The notes under the pieces: generated by a model
Databases searched by the model: none
Told to the model about the DNA's origin: nothing
What the model saw: the letters and a program-made list of their open reading frames with translations, nothing else
Shown: positions 8,926-17,806 of the stretch, piece by piece
How the letters are laid out: the number at the start of each line of letters is the position of its first letter
Numbering within the stretch: the stretch's first letter is position 1
Assembly: GCA_052084925.1 (NCBI GenBank)
Contig: JBQDEV010000005.1
Span: 163,340-227,339, forward strand
From: CmP2 sp052084925
Lineage (GTDB): Bacteria > Actinomycetota > Actinomycetes > Actinomycetales > Micrococcaceae
Reading direction: 5' to 3'
Length of the DNA: 64,000 bases
Program-made: the position numbers and the translations under genes

Positions 8926-9012
8926 TCGCGCGTCATCGCTCCACTCCCCCTCGCCGCACCCCTTTCGGTGCTGCGCCCGGTGACGCCCGCACGGCACAAC
9001 GAAAGGAACCCG

Positions 9013-11061
9013 GTGGCGAAGAATCCGCCTTCCACACCCGCAGACGATCAGCCTTCGGAGGCACCCCAGCGCACCCACCGCGGCCCGCTCGCGGCACAGC
9101 TGCTGTCTCCGAACCGCGACTCCGCCGTCGGGCTCTACCCGCACGACATCCACCCCGGGCTGGTGCCCGGGATCTCGGTGGATGAGCAGCGCAACCGGTT
9201 CGGCATCGACTGGCTGATTTCCGGCGTCGTCGGCGTCCTGATCCTCGGGTTCGTCACCTGGGGCGTGCTCAGCCCCGAATCCGTGGGTACCGCTGCCTCG
9301 ACCGGCTTCGCCTGGGCGATGGAGAACATCGGCTGGCTGCTGAACCTCACCATGATCCTCGGGGTGTTCGTGATGGTCTACGTCGCGTTCTCCCGCTTCG
9401 GCCGCATCCGGCTGGGTAAGGACGACGAGACCCCCGAATTCTCCCGGTTCTCCTGGATCGCGATGATGTTCGGCGCCGGCATCGGCGTGGGCATCTTCTT
9501 CTTCGGTCCGTCCGAGCCGCTGGCGTTCTTCCTCGACCCGGCCCCTCACACCGACGCCGCCGCACAGAACCAGCTCAACGCCATGATCGCGGCTTCTGGC
9601 GGCGAGACCGAGGTCAACCGGCAGGCCATTCACCAGGGTGTGGCGCAAGCCCACTACCACTGGGGCCTCAACGCCTGGGCGCTCTACGCGCTGGTGGGCG
9701 GCGCGCTGGCCTACTCCTCCTACCGTCGTGGGCGGGTCACCCTGCTCTCTTCGGCGTTCCGGTCGATCTTCGGCGCCCAGACCGACGGGGTGCCCGGCAA
9801 GATCATCGACATGTTCGCCATCGTGGCCACTTTGTTCGGCACCGCTGCGACGCTGGGCCTCTCCGCCATCCAGATCGGGCAGGGCGTGACCATCATTAGC
9901 GGGCTCGGCGAGGCCGGCAACGCCGTGCTGATCCTCATCATCGGGCTGCTCTCGCTGGGCTTCATCCTCTCCGCCGTCTCCGGGGTGGCCCGCGGCATCC
10001 GCTACCTCTCCAACATCAACATCACCCTGACCCTGGGCCTGGTGCTGTTCGTGTTCTTCACCGGGCCGCTGCTGTTCCTGCTGAACCTGATCCCCTCCGG
10101 CATCATGACCTACGCCGCCGAATTCGCCACCATGATGGGCAAGTCGCTCTCCTGGGGACCGGAGACCGTCGAGTTCCAGTCCTGGTGGACCGCGTTCTAT
10201 TGGGCCTGGTGGATCGCCTGGACCCCGTTCGTGGGCATGTTCATCGCCCGGATCTCCCGGGGACGCACCCTGCGCGAGTTCACCCTGGCCACCATGGCGG
10301 TGCCCACCCTGATCCTGATCCTCGCCTTCACCGTGTTCGGCGGCACCTCGATCATGAACTCCATCAACGGGGTGGAGGGCTTCGACGGCTCCGCCACCCC
10401 GGAGCAGGTACTCTTCCACATGTTCGACCTGCTGCCCCTGAACGGCATCACCCCGTTCATCCTCATCGTGGTGCTGGCGATCTTCTTCATCACCTCCGCT
10501 GACTCCGCCTCCGTGGTGATGGGCACCATGTCCTCGCGCGGCACGCCGTCGCCGAACAAACTGCTCGTGGTGTTCTGGGGCCTGTGCATGATGGGCATCG
10601 CCGTCGTGATGCTGCTGGCCGGCGGCGAGGACGCCCTGTCCGGTCTGCAGAACCTGACCATCCTCATCGCGATGCCGTTCAGCCTGATCCTCATCCTGAT
10701 GATGGTGGCGTTCCTGAAGGACCTGGCCACCGACCCCGCCGCGATCAGGCATAACTACGCCCGCACCGCCATCAAGAACGCGGTGGTACGCGGTCTCGAG
10801 GAACACGGCGACGAATTCGAACTCCAGGTCCGCCACGCCCCCGATGGCCGCGGCGCCGGAGCGGACTTCGATTCCACCGATGAGAAGCTCACCGAGTGGT
10901 ACCAGCGCACCGACGAGGACGGCAATGAGGTCGAGTACGACTACGAGACCGGCGAGTACGCCGACGGCTGGACCCCCGACGACGACGACGAAGCGTCCGG
11001 TCCCGAGGAACAGGCCAGCACCGAGTCCGAGACCCCGGACGACGCCGCAGCACAGCGCTGA
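9013..11061 (+). CDS. BCCT-family betaine/choline/carnitine transporter
   Basis: A 682-residue secondary transporter with twelve membrane spans that imports trimethylammonium osmolytes such as glycine betaine, usually with sodium. The BCCT signature is clear: FYWAWWIAWTPFVGMFIARI with the aromatic substrate box, followed by SRGRTLREF. Further conserved blocks are FGAGIGVGIFFFGPSEPL and the helix containing HWGLNAWALYALVGGALAY. A long acidic C-terminal tail (about 600-682, Asp/Glu-rich) may act in osmosensing, as C-tails do in BetP. GTG 9013 was chosen because GAAAGGAA lies upstream at good spacing; the frame opening at 8968 lacks one. Confidence 0.92.
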   Translation: MAKNPPSTPADDQPSEAPQRTHRGPLAAQLLSPNRDSAVGLYPHDIHPGLVPGISVDEQRNRFGIDWLISGVVGVLILGFVTWGVLSPESVGTAASTGFAWAMENIGWLLNLTMILGVFVMVYVAFSRFGRIRLGKDDETPEFSRFSWIAMMFGAGIGVGIFFFGPSEPLAFFLDPAPHTDAAAQNQLNAMIAASGGETEVNRQAIHQGVAQAHYHWGLNAWALYALVGGALAYSSYRRGRVTLLSSAFRSIFGAQTDGVPGKIIDMFAIVATLFGTAATLGLSAIQIGQGVTIISGLGEAGNAVLILIIGLLSLGFILSAVSGVARGIRYLSNINITLTLGLVLFVFFTGPLLFLLNLIPSGIMTYAAEFATMMGKSLSWGPETVEFQSWWTAFYWAWWIAWTPFVGMFIARISRGRTLREFTLATMAVPTLILILAFTVFGGTSIMNSINGVEGFDGSATPEQVLFHMFDLLPLNGITPFILIVVLAIFFITSADSASVVMGTMSSRGTPSPNKLLVVFWGLCMMGIAVVMLLAGGEDALSGLQNLTILIAMPFSLILILMMVAFLKDLATDPAAIRHNYARTAIKNAVVRGLEEHGDEFELQVRHAPDGRGAGADFDSTDEKLTEWYQRTDEDGNEVEYDYETGEYADGWTPDDDDEASGPEEQASTESETPDDAAAQR

Positions 11062-11090
11062 CCCGCGCGGAAACACCGCGCAGAACCACG

Positions 11091-11126
11091 ATCGGTCCCG
11101 CACCCTGGACAGGGTGCGGGACCGAT
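11091..11126. terminator. Bidirectional terminator between BCCT and nuclease genes
   Basis: A 16-bp perfect stem (ATCGGTCCCGCACCCT and its complement) with loop GGAC lies between the convergent BCCT (+) and nuclease (-) genes. The stem core CGGTCCCGCACCC is the same as in the terminator after the alkaline phosphatase at 49548, part of a larger 3'-flank duplication. Confidence 0.85.
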
Positions 11127-11682
11127 GTGGTGGGGGCTGTTTCTGCGAGCTGATCAGCTGTTCAGCGCTTCAGTGTAATCAGTCGACCGGGAACAGGGAG
11201 ACCGACAGGGCGCCGGTGTAGGTGCCGGCCTCGGTGTCGACGGGAACCTCGAGCACCAGATCCGCGGCCAAGTCCGAGGTGCCCAGGCGGGTCTGCTCGG
11301 TGGCGGAGCCCAGGATGGCCGGAACGGAGAGTCCCTCACCGCCAGAGAGCACCCCGGGAGTCTTCGATCCCGGGGTGGCGCCGTGCGTGGAGTCGGTGAC
11401 GAACGGTGCCCAGCCGAGGTGGTCGGCGGTGACGGTCTCGCCATCGGCGCTCAGTTCGGAGGACTGACCGGACACGGCCCAACCGGCCCCGGTGCGGCGG
11501 GTGTCGGTGACAGAGACGGACGGCAGTTCGCCGGTCACGCGCAGTCGGTCGCCGGCGTTGCGCTGGTTGCCCAGGGTGGCGGTGCCGTCCTGGATCGAGA
11601 GCACCAGCGAACCGGGCTGGTCGTTGTCGTCATCGTCGTCACCGGGCAGTCCGGGAATCTCGGCCTCGATCGGGATATCACC
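11091..11682 (-). repeat. Duplicated WxL-like module and 3' flank, copy 1 (nuclease)
   Basis: The last 504 bases of the nuclease gene (11682 to 11179) match bases 48998-49501 of the alkaline phosphatase gene without indels. The encoded 167 residues differ at 11 positions by eye. Similarity continues past the stop codon (shared CTGAAGC and CAGCTGATCA blocks) into the terminator stem. This is a segmental duplication or gene conversion, not convergent evolution. Confidence 0.92.
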
Positions 11683-14172
11683 CTCGCCGGGTTCACCGGG
11701 CTCTTCTGGCTCGGAGCCGGAGGCGCTCAGGTTCAGCCCGAAGACCACCGGGTCGTGGTCCGAGGAGCGGAACACGTCGGGGGCGTAGATGTCATCCTGG
11801 CGCGGATCGCTGTGGAACCGGGTCTGGTAGTCCAGCACCGGTGCCTCGTCCGAGTTGGTGTGCCAGGAGGCCGCCCCCGAGATGAACGGCATGAGGTCCT
11901 CGTGCGCCATCGCGTAATCGAGGTAGCCCAGCTGACCGTCGAACACGTAGGAGTAGGCTTCCTCGCCCTCGTACTCCTTCTTCAGGTCCACGTAGCCGCC
12001 CTCGGTCAGGGTGGTGATCGGCGCCTCGTGATCGTAGGCGTTCAGGTCCCCCATGATCACCGGTTTGGGCAGCTCGGCACCTTGGGCCCAGTCGACCAGG
12101 GCGTTCGCGGCGGCGGTGCGCTCGGCGTCGCAGGAGCCCACCAGGTGGGTGTTGTTCCCCTCGGATCCGCACTCGGAGCCCTTGGACTTCAGGTGGTTGG
12201 TGATCACGGTGAATTCCCCCAGCTCGCCGGAGTCAGCCGCGGTGAAGGTCTGCGCCAGCGCCGGACGGTGCCGGTGGGTCTCGAACCGGGAGTCCACGCT
12301 CGCATCCAGCACCTGGTGGGCGCCTTCGGGCCGCACGGCGTCCGGGTCGTACATCATGGCGGTGGTGATCTCGTCGGTGCCCAGGCGCCCGGTCTCCAGG
12401 GCCACGTAGCGCTCCTCGCCCAGGTAGTCGTTCACCCCGGCCACCAGGTCATGCAGGGCGACGTCGTCGTTGTTTTCGATCTCCATCAGACCGACCACGT
12501 CAGCCCCGAGGTCACCGATGGCGGCCACCAGCTTGGCCTTCTGCCGTTCGAACTCGCCTGTGTTAACTGCGCCTCGGGAATTGAGGGTGGTGAAGTAATT
12601 CAGCACGTTGAACGCGGACACCTGCACGTCACCGCCGACGTCGGGCACCTCGGTCTCGCGGGGCACGGTGTTCTCATACTCGGCCGCCTCCGTGCGCTGG
12701 ATCTTCCAGACGCCGTTGCGGAAGTCCATCACCCCGGTGAGATCGCGGAAGGTGTCCCCGCCGCGGAAGTAATTCTCGGTGGTGAACGGCTCCCCGTTGA
12801 GGTGGTGCAGCGGGTAGTAGTTCTGGATCGAATTCCGGTCATCGATGGTGATCCGGTGCGCGAGGTTCTCTTCGTAGAGCTCCTGGGCCTCCGCCGAGTC
12901 CGGGGCGTGCAGGGCGGTCGGGGTGAACTGACGCTGCGGCCCGACGACGACCTCGCCGTAGCGGCCGTACTGGTAGGTCTCCAGCACCACGGCCTCGGCA
13001 ATGGTCACGCGCATCCCCTCGAGGTGCTCGTAGTCATCCACCACCGGGAAACTCACTTCCACCGGGGCGGGCAGCTCGGCGGTGCCGCACTCGGATACGG
13101 TGTTATTGGAGAGCTGGGTCTGCTCGTAGTACTCGCCGGCGCGCCCGGTCACGGTGACCAGGGTGCCCTGGGCTGGGGCCTCCGCGTTGGGGTGGTGCAC
13201 GAACAACGCCTCGCTGGTGGCCGGATCGTCGTCCGCAGTCTCGTCGCGCTCCTGGATCCAGAACCCATTGGAACCCCCGGAGGCGTTGAAGAAGTCGCCG
13301 ATCACCACACCGCGCACGGTGACGGTCTGGCCGTCCATCGGGGTGGCCGCACCTGCGCCCTGCACAGCGGAGATCGGGGTGACGTCGACGTCGCAGACCT
13401 CACCGGGCTCACCTGGCTGCTCGGTGGGCTCGTCGGTGGGCTGGTCCGTGGGCTCCGGGTCGGGAGTGCCCGCGCCCTCGCCGTTCGCCGTGCCCGGGGT
13501 GCTCGCCACCTCGAAGTCACCGCGTGGGGTGGCGCTCACGCCCGGGAGTCCGGCGCCGTTGAACGCGTTCGGCACCCAGTTCTCGGAGCCGTCCGGCACC
13601 CTCGAGGCCCCGCCCAGCACCCCGGTGTAACCGGCAAAATCGCTCGCGCTCAGTGCGGTGCCCCAGGCCAGGTCCCCGGCGTCGCCGTCGTGCAGCCCCA
13701 CGACGTCGAGCACCTCCACCCCCAGCTCGGTGGCCACCGTGTCGTCGAGCACTCCGTCCAGATCGGCGTCGAGCACGGCGTTGCGCGCCACGGAACCGTT
13801 CACCAGGGCCAGGCTGAGCGACCCGTTCTGGAACCCGTTTACCGGAACGCTCAGCACCCCACGTCCGTCGTCGTCGAATTCCACCCCGGACAGCGAGTAG
13901 ACGTGCACCGCCCTGCCCTGATTCGAGTTAGCGTCGCCCTCGATGCCGATCAGATGCAGACCAGTGGGGTCGAAGTCCTCCGGGATCAGGATCTCGGCGT
14001 ACTCAAGCACATCGGTTCCGGCGGTGTCGGTGACGAACTCGTTGATGATCGGCGCGTCGGTCAGCGAAGCACTGGCTGCCGCCGAGAGGCCGACGAGAGC
14101 GGAGGCGCCGACCGCGACGACGGCGGAGACGGCGATCAGTTTCTTCCGGGGAGAAACGGAGCGGGCAGGCAT
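11179..14172 (-). CDS. Secreted ExeM/NucH-type endo/exonuclease with WxL-like C-terminal module
   Basis: A 997-residue secreted nuclease. It has a signal peptide (PRKKLIAVSAVVAVGASALV, cleavage near ASAS). Next come a lamin-tail-like domain (about 38-210), a PTDQPTDEPTEQPGEPGE linker, an OB-fold resembling YhcR/NucH (about 260-370), and an endonuclease/exonuclease/phosphatase domain (about 510-810). That last domain shows the metal Glu (VVGLMEIENND), GDLNAYDHEAP and the catalytic SSDHDPVVFG. Residues 831-997 are the WxL-like module, preceded by a Pro/Gly/Asp linker. The ATG at 14172 has AAAGAGG upstream. Likely role: degrading extracellular DNA for phosphate or nucleosides while bound to the cell wall (inference). 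Confidence 0.9.
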   Translation of the reverse strand: MPARSVSPRKKLIAVSAVVAVGASALVGLSAAASASLTDAPIINEFVTDTAGTDVLEYAEILIPEDFDPTGLHLIGIEGDANSNQGRAVHVYSLSGVEFDDDGRGVLSVPVNGFQNGSLSLALVNGSVARNAVLDADLDGVLDDTVATELGVEVLDVVGLHDGDAGDLAWGTALSASDFAGYTGVLGGASRVPDGSENWVPNAFNGAGLPGVSATPRGDFEVASTPGTANGEGAGTPDPEPTDQPTDEPTEQPGEPGEVCDVDVTPISAVQGAGAATPMDGQTVTVRGVVIGDFFNASGGSNGFWIQERDETADDDPATSEALFVHHPNAEAPAQGTLVTVTGRAGEYYEQTQLSNNTVSECGTAELPAPVEVSFPVVDDYEHLEGMRVTIAEAVVLETYQYGRYGEVVVGPQRQFTPTALHAPDSAEAQELYEENLAHRITIDDRNSIQNYYPLHHLNGEPFTTENYFRGGDTFRDLTGVMDFRNGVWKIQRTEAAEYENTVPRETEVPDVGGDVQVSAFNVLNYFTTLNSRGAVNTGEFERQKAKLVAAIGDLGADVVGLMEIENNDDVALHDLVAGVNDYLGEERYVALETGRLGTDEITTAMMYDPDAVRPEGAHQVLDASVDSRFETHRHRPALAQTFTAADSGELGEFTVITNHLKSKGSECGSEGNNTHLVGSCDAERTAAANALVDWAQGAELPKPVIMGDLNAYDHEAPITTLTEGGYVDLKKEYEGEEAYSYVFDGQLGYLDYAMAHEDLMPFISGAASWHTNSDEAPVLDYQTRFHSDPRQDDIYAPDVFRSSDHDPVVFGLNLSASGSEPEEPGEPGEGDIPIEAEIPGLPGDDDDDNDQPGSLVLSIQDGTATLGNQRNAGDRLRVTGELPSVSVTDTRRTGAGWAVSGQSSELSADGETVTADHLGWAPFVTDSTHGATPGSKTPGVLSGGEGLSVPAILGSATEQTRLGTSDLAADLVLEVPVDTEAGTYTGALSVSLFPVD

Positions 14173-14278
14173 GCGAGCCTCTTTCGGTGGGGAGTGACGG
14201 GGGTGTGCCGACGAGCGCACCAGCTGCCACCCTAGGAGCACCGATGGGCCGGGACGGCACCTCCGTATGAACTCCCGC

Positions 14279-15190
14279 TTAATTCTGCGCGGTGTCCGTG
14301 ACGCGCAAAGCGGGCGGTCCCAGCGTGGCGGTGGCGATGGCCCGCAGGCTCAGGGTGCCCGGGTCACGGTAACCAGCCCCGCCATGGGTGTTGTGCCCGA
14401 CGGCGAGGCGCAGCCCGGTTCCCGCCTCTGCAACGTCCCGGCCCACCGACGTGTTCACCGGGATCCGACGTCGCCCGGCCAGCGCCCGCCCCAGCGGCGC
14501 CAGCAGATCGCGGCGGGCCCGGATCTCGGTGACCCACGGGGCGCCGTCGTCCGGGATCGATTCCACCGGGTGCCACCACCGGCGCGGGGCTCCGACCGAG
14601 CCGGAGACCACCAGCGTGTCGATCCGGGCCGCGGGCGGAACGGTGCGATCGAGCCGGGTCTGCGACCAGACGGCGAGCAGCCCCAGCGCCCGCACAGCCA
14701 CCGGAGCCCCATAGGAGTGGGCGTCCAGGCCGCGCCACGGGGGAACCGATTCCCCCTCCCAGAGCTGCGACGTCGTCCAGATGTGTTCGGCGAGACGCTG
14801 CCCCGCCCGGGCGGCGCCGCGGGAAGAGAGCACCCCCACCGGCGACGGCGGATGATAGCCCAGCCAGGCCAGAACCAGAGGTCGTTCGGCACCGAGTGCG
14901 CGCTGCTCACGATGCAGCTGGAGAGCTTCCCGGGCCGCACCCCAGGCCGCTTGCGCCGGGCCCATCCCCATGCCGGCGATCTGCCAGGTCACCTGGGTGG
15001 GCGCACGTAGCTCCCCCACCGCGATCACCACGTGCGGGGCGGACGAGTCATAGTCGAGCAGAGTGCGCGGGACGGGCTGACTGCCACCCGTACCGGCCAG
15101 AGCCGCGTCCATCAAGTCCGGTTTCAGGGCGTGCACCGTGCCGTCGAGCACACGACGACGACGCTCGGGCAGTTCTGCGCGCACCCTCAT
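14279..15190 (-). CDS. DUF1023 alpha/beta hydrolase
   Basis: About 303 residues in the DUF1023 actinobacterial alpha/beta-hydrolase family, substrate unknown. Family features visible are LLDYDSSAPHVVIAVGELRAP, the nucleophile elbow AHSYGAPVA with Ser near residue 159, and LVVSGSVGAPRRW. The C-terminal block contains VGHNTHGGAGY with the likely catalytic His. The frame remains open far upstream, but that part is the shadow of hspR. I chose ATG 15190, 41 bases after the hspR stop; an alternative GTG at 15250 would overlap hspR. The position suggests read-through from the heat-shock operon. Confidence 0.7.
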   Translation of the reverse strand: MRVRAELPERRRRVLDGTVHALKPDLMDAALAGTGGSQPVPRTLLDYDSSAPHVVIAVGELRAPTQVTWQIAGMGMGPAQAAWGAAREALQLHREQRALGAERPLVLAWLGYHPPSPVGVLSSRGAARAGQRLAEHIWTTSQLWEGESVPPWRGLDAHSYGAPVAVRALGLLAVWSQTRLDRTVPPAARIDTLVVSGSVGAPRRWWHPVESIPDDGAPWVTEIRARRDLLAPLGRALAGRRRIPVNTSVGRDVAEAGTGLRLAVGHNTHGGAGYRDPGTLSLRAIATATLGPPALRVTDTAQN

Positions 15191-15231
15191 CTCGGCGCGC
15201 AGCCTCGTCAGCGCCTTCGCGCCGCGGTGGA

Positions 15232-15789
15232 TCAGCCCTTCCGCCGCCACGTCAGCACCTTCGGGCGCACCACACCCGTCTCCAACGCCCGCTGGCCCCA
15301 GGGCGTCCCGCGCTGTTCGGCCGTCTGCCCGGTGGGCCGCTCCGCGGGCTGTCCCGCCGTCTGCCCGGTGGCGCGCCCCGCGGCCGTCCCCGACCCGTCG
15401 TTCGGGGTGGTGAATCGGGTGGTGACGTCGCCGGTCGCCCCGGCGGCGAAGGTGCGCGAGAACCGCCCCTGGTCGTGCAACAGGTTCACCTGGTCGATCA
15501 GGTGAGAGACGGTTTGGCGCAGCTGGTCGACCTCGCGCTCCAGCTCCACGATCCGCCGGATCCCCTCCAGGGAGACCCCGTCGCGGGAGAGCACCTGGAT
15601 GCGGCGCAACCGGTGCAGATCGGCGCGCGAGTACCGCCGCTGCCCGCCGCCCTGACGCTGCGGCACCACCAGCCCGAGCCGGTCGTATTGGCGCAGGGTC
15701 TGCGGGTGCATTTCGGCGAGCTCCGCCGCCACCGAGATCACGAAGATCGGTGCGGAGGCGTCGGAGAAGCCGCGGGACTCGGTGTTCAT
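15232..15789 (-). CDS. hspR: MerR-family heat-shock repressor HspR
   Basis: A 185-residue autoregulatory repressor of the dnaK operon that binds HAIR operators and uses DnaK as co-repressor in actinobacteria. The MerR helix-turn-helix is at about residues 17-75 (MHPQTLRQYDRLGLVVP, then RRYSRADLHRL), followed by a coiled-coil region (LEREVDQLRQTVSHL). The C-terminal 50 residues are a Gly/Thr/Gln/Ala-rich low-complexity tail with internal repeats (TGQTAGQPAERPTGQTAEQ). The start ATG overlaps the dnaJ stop (TGATG). A GTG three bases earlier is also possible. Confidence 0.92.
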   Translation of the reverse strand: MNTESRGFSDASAPIFVISVAAELAEMHPQTLRQYDRLGLVVPQRQGGGQRRYSRADLHRLRRIQVLSRDGVSLEGIRRIVELEREVDQLRQTVSHLIDQVNLLHDQGRFSRTFAAGATGDVTTRFTTPNDGSGTAAGRATGQTAGQPAERPTGQTAEQRGTPWGQRALETGVVRPKVLTWRRKG

Positions 15790-16775
15790 CACACGCTGGC
15801 TCTCGCCGCCAGCCCCTCACGGGGATCGGTGCCTGAGGTCGCCTCGGCCAGCGCCTGAACCGCGGCGCGCGCCTCATCGCTCAGTGTCTCGGGAACGGCC
15901 ACCTGCAGTTCAACCAGCAGGTCACCGGGGTTCTTCTTGTGCGGCACACCCCGGCCCTTGAGCCGCAGCACCTTGCCCGACGACGATCCGGCCGGCACCT
16001 TCATCCGCACCGGGTCCTCCAGGGTCGGTACCTCGATGGTCGCCCCCAGCACGGCCTCGGCGAAGCTCACCGGCACGGAAATGCGCAGGTTGTTGCCCTC
16101 GCGGTGGAAGAACGGATGCTCCCGCACCTTCACCGTGACCATCAGATCGCCGCGCCCGGCGGTGCCGTGGGAGCCCTTGCCGCGGGCGCGCACCGTCTGT
16201 CCGTCCTTGATCCCGGCCGGAATGCGCACCTCGATCATCTCGCCGTCGGCCGCGCGCAGCGACACCGTGGTGCCGCGCATCGCCCCGCCGAAGGAGATCG
16301 TCGTCGTCGCCGTCCGATCGGGGCCCTTCTGTGGCCCGGCGTTGTAGCCACCGCCACCGAACCCGCCGAATCCGCCGAACAGGTCGGAGAAGTCCGGACC
16401 ACGCTGACCGGCTCCGGCCCGACCGCCCCGTCCCCCGCGACCGCCCTGGTTGAACAGGTCACCGAAGATGTCCTCGAATCCGCCGCCCGCGGCACCACCG
16501 GCCGGTCCACCCGGTCCGGGACCGGTGAAGCGCGCTCCCGAGCCCATCGCGCGGATGGCGTCGTACTGTTGGCGCTGCTCCGGGTCGGAGAGCACCGAGT
16601 TCGCCTCGGAGACTTCCTTGAACTTCTTCTCGGCCGCGTCGTCGCCGATGTTCTGGTCCGGGTGATATTTCCGGGCCAGCTTCCGGTAGGCCTTCTTGAT
16701 GTCGGCGTCCGAGGCGTCCTTGGAGACACCGAGAGTGGCGTAGAAGTCCTTGTCCACCCAATCCTGTGAGGCCAT
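15789..16775 (-). CDS. dnaJ: Chaperone DnaJ (zinc-finger-less type)
   Basis: A 328-residue Hsp40 co-chaperone that stimulates DnaK ATPase. The J-domain is at residues 10-75 with HPD in ARKYHPDQN. A Gly/Phe-rich region spans about 85-150 (GGFEDIFGDLFNQGGRGGRG), followed by the two beta-sandwich client-binding domains. The four CxxCxGxG zinc-finger repeats of classical DnaJ are absent, so this is the CbpA-like architecture. AGGGAGG precedes ATG 16775. It lies 100 bases after grpE and overlaps hspR. Confidence 0.93.
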   Translation of the reverse strand: MASQDWVDKDFYATLGVSKDASDADIKKAYRKLARKYHPDQNIGDDAAEKKFKEVSEANSVLSDPEQRQQYDAIRAMGSGARFTGPGPGGPAGGAAGGGFEDIFGDLFNQGGRGGRGGRAGAGQRGPDFSDLFGGFGGFGGGGYNAGPQKGPDRTATTTISFGGAMRGTTVSLRAADGEMIEVRIPAGIKDGQTVRARGKGSHGTAGRGDLMVTVKVREHPFFHREGNNLRISVPVSFAEAVLGATIEVPTLEDPVRMKVPAGSSSGKVLRLKGRGVPHKKNPGDLLVELQVAVPETLSDEARAAVQALAEATSGTDPREGLAARASV

Positions 16776-16875
16776 GGTGCCTCCCTTCCTCAGTCGTTCT
16801 CTAGCTTAGATCCGTGGGCTGCTGTGTTCGCTGCGGTATTTACTACAGCGTTCACTGCGGCGTTCACGACGGCGG

Positions 16876-17571
16876 TCAGTTCTGCCCGGCAGACACCATC
16901 ACCTGTGCGGCGCGCAGCACGCGTTCACCCCGGACGTAGCCGTTGCGGAACACCTGGATGATGTGCTCCTCCGGCACCTCGTCCGAGGGCTGACGCAGCA
17001 TCGCCTCGTGCTGAGCGGGGTTGAACTCCACCCCGACCAGTGCCTCCTGGTCCTGACGCTGCAGCCCGTGGGAGGTCAGCACCTGGTCCAGCTTCTTGGC
17101 GATCGCCGCGAACGGGCCGTCCTCGAGATCGCCGGCGGTGCGGGCGGCATCGATGTCGTCGAGCACCGGCAGCAGCGACTCGATCATCGAATTGATCGCC
17201 GTCTCCTTGGCCACGCTGCGATCTCGATCCACTCGACGCCGGTAGTTCACGAACTCGGCCTGGAGCCGCTGCAGGTCGCCGCGCAGTTCATCGACGACGG
17301 CGGCATCAGCACCCTGGCCCGCGCCGTCCTGCTCACCGTCCTGCTCGGCGTAGTTCTCCGCGGCCTCATTCAGGATCTGCTCGGCCTGGCTCACGGCATC
17401 GCCGCCGTCTTCGGGGGTCTCGGCACCGGTCTCGGGAGCGTTTTCTCCACCGAGGTCGCGGCGCTGTCCGGTCTCGGGGTCGATGCGGCGCTTGTCGGTG
17501 AAGCGCACGTCCTCGCGCGGCTCCTGCTCGCCGTCGGCACCCTCACGGTGCTCATGGGGTTCGTTCGTCAT
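16876..17571 (-). CDS. grpE: Nucleotide exchange factor GrpE
   Basis: A 231-residue ADP-release factor for DnaK. The acidic, disordered N-terminus (1-85) precedes the long helical dimer stalk (VDELRGDLQRLQAEFVNYRR) and the C-terminal beta domain with NPAQHEAMLR and GYVRGERVLRAAQVMVS. AGGAGAG precedes ATG 17571. It is second in the heat-shock operon, 235 bases after dnaK; that gap contains a strong hairpin. Confidence 0.95.
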   Translation of the reverse strand: MTNEPHEHREGADGEQEPREDVRFTDKRRIDPETGQRRDLGGENAPETGAETPEDGGDAVSQAEQILNEAAENYAEQDGEQDGAGQGADAAVVDELRGDLQRLQAEFVNYRRRVDRDRSVAKETAINSMIESLLPVLDDIDAARTAGDLEDGPFAAIAKKLDQVLTSHGLQRQDQEALVGVEFNPAQHEAMLRQPSDEVPEEHIIQVFRNGYVRGERVLRAAQVMVSAGQN

Positions 17572-17714
17572 GATCTCTCCTGTCTGGGCTGACTGGCCTG
17601 TCTGGCGTGTCCGGTCGCGACGGTCCGGACTGGCCGAAGCAGCTGCGGTGGCTGTACTGGCTGAAGTGGATAAAGCGGTGACGTCGCTGTACGGGTGGAT
17701 CCGGCCGATACCGG

Positions 17715-17756
17715 CTGGGCCGGCCGCTCCCCGTCTTCGGGGCGCGGCCGGCCCAG
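17715..17756 (-). terminator. Strong hairpin between dnaK and grpE
   Basis: A 13-bp stem CTGGGCCGGCCGC/GCGGCCGGCCCAG is extended by an inner CCCC/GGGG stem with a GTCTTC loop. It lies 51 bases beyond the dnaK stop and upstream of grpE. No T-tract follows on the minus strand. It may be a partial terminator or processing site that makes dnaK mRNA more abundant than grpE-dnaJ-hspR. Confidence 0.6.
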
Positions 17757-17806
17757 AACCGGATCCTTACTCGGTGCGAACCGAGCGGCTCGATCAGACG
17801 AGCCGG

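Noticed and set aside
8833..9012. Possible riboswitch in the leader of the BCCT gene
   Set aside because: Only one short hairpin is visible. No consensus of a known class (for example c-di-AMP or glycine) could be recognised, and there is no expression platform.
8026..11103. A 1025-codon open frame antisense to the BCCT transporter
   Set aside because: It is a GC-rich mirror frame. Its translation is Gly/Gln/His/Asp-rich low complexity without family resemblance, while the sense strand encodes an intact BCCT protein.
11383..14235. A 950-codon open frame antisense to the nuclease gene
   Set aside because: The sense strand has signal peptide, nuclease motifs and the shared C-terminal module. 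The antisense product is Val/Gly/His-rich shadow sequence.
16840..16875. GCGTTCACTGCG and GCGTTCACGACG repeats between grpE and dnaJ, considered as PHO or HspR sites
   Set aside because: The spacing is 12 not 11 bases, the arms do not form the HAIR inverted repeat, and no phosphate gene is adjacent.
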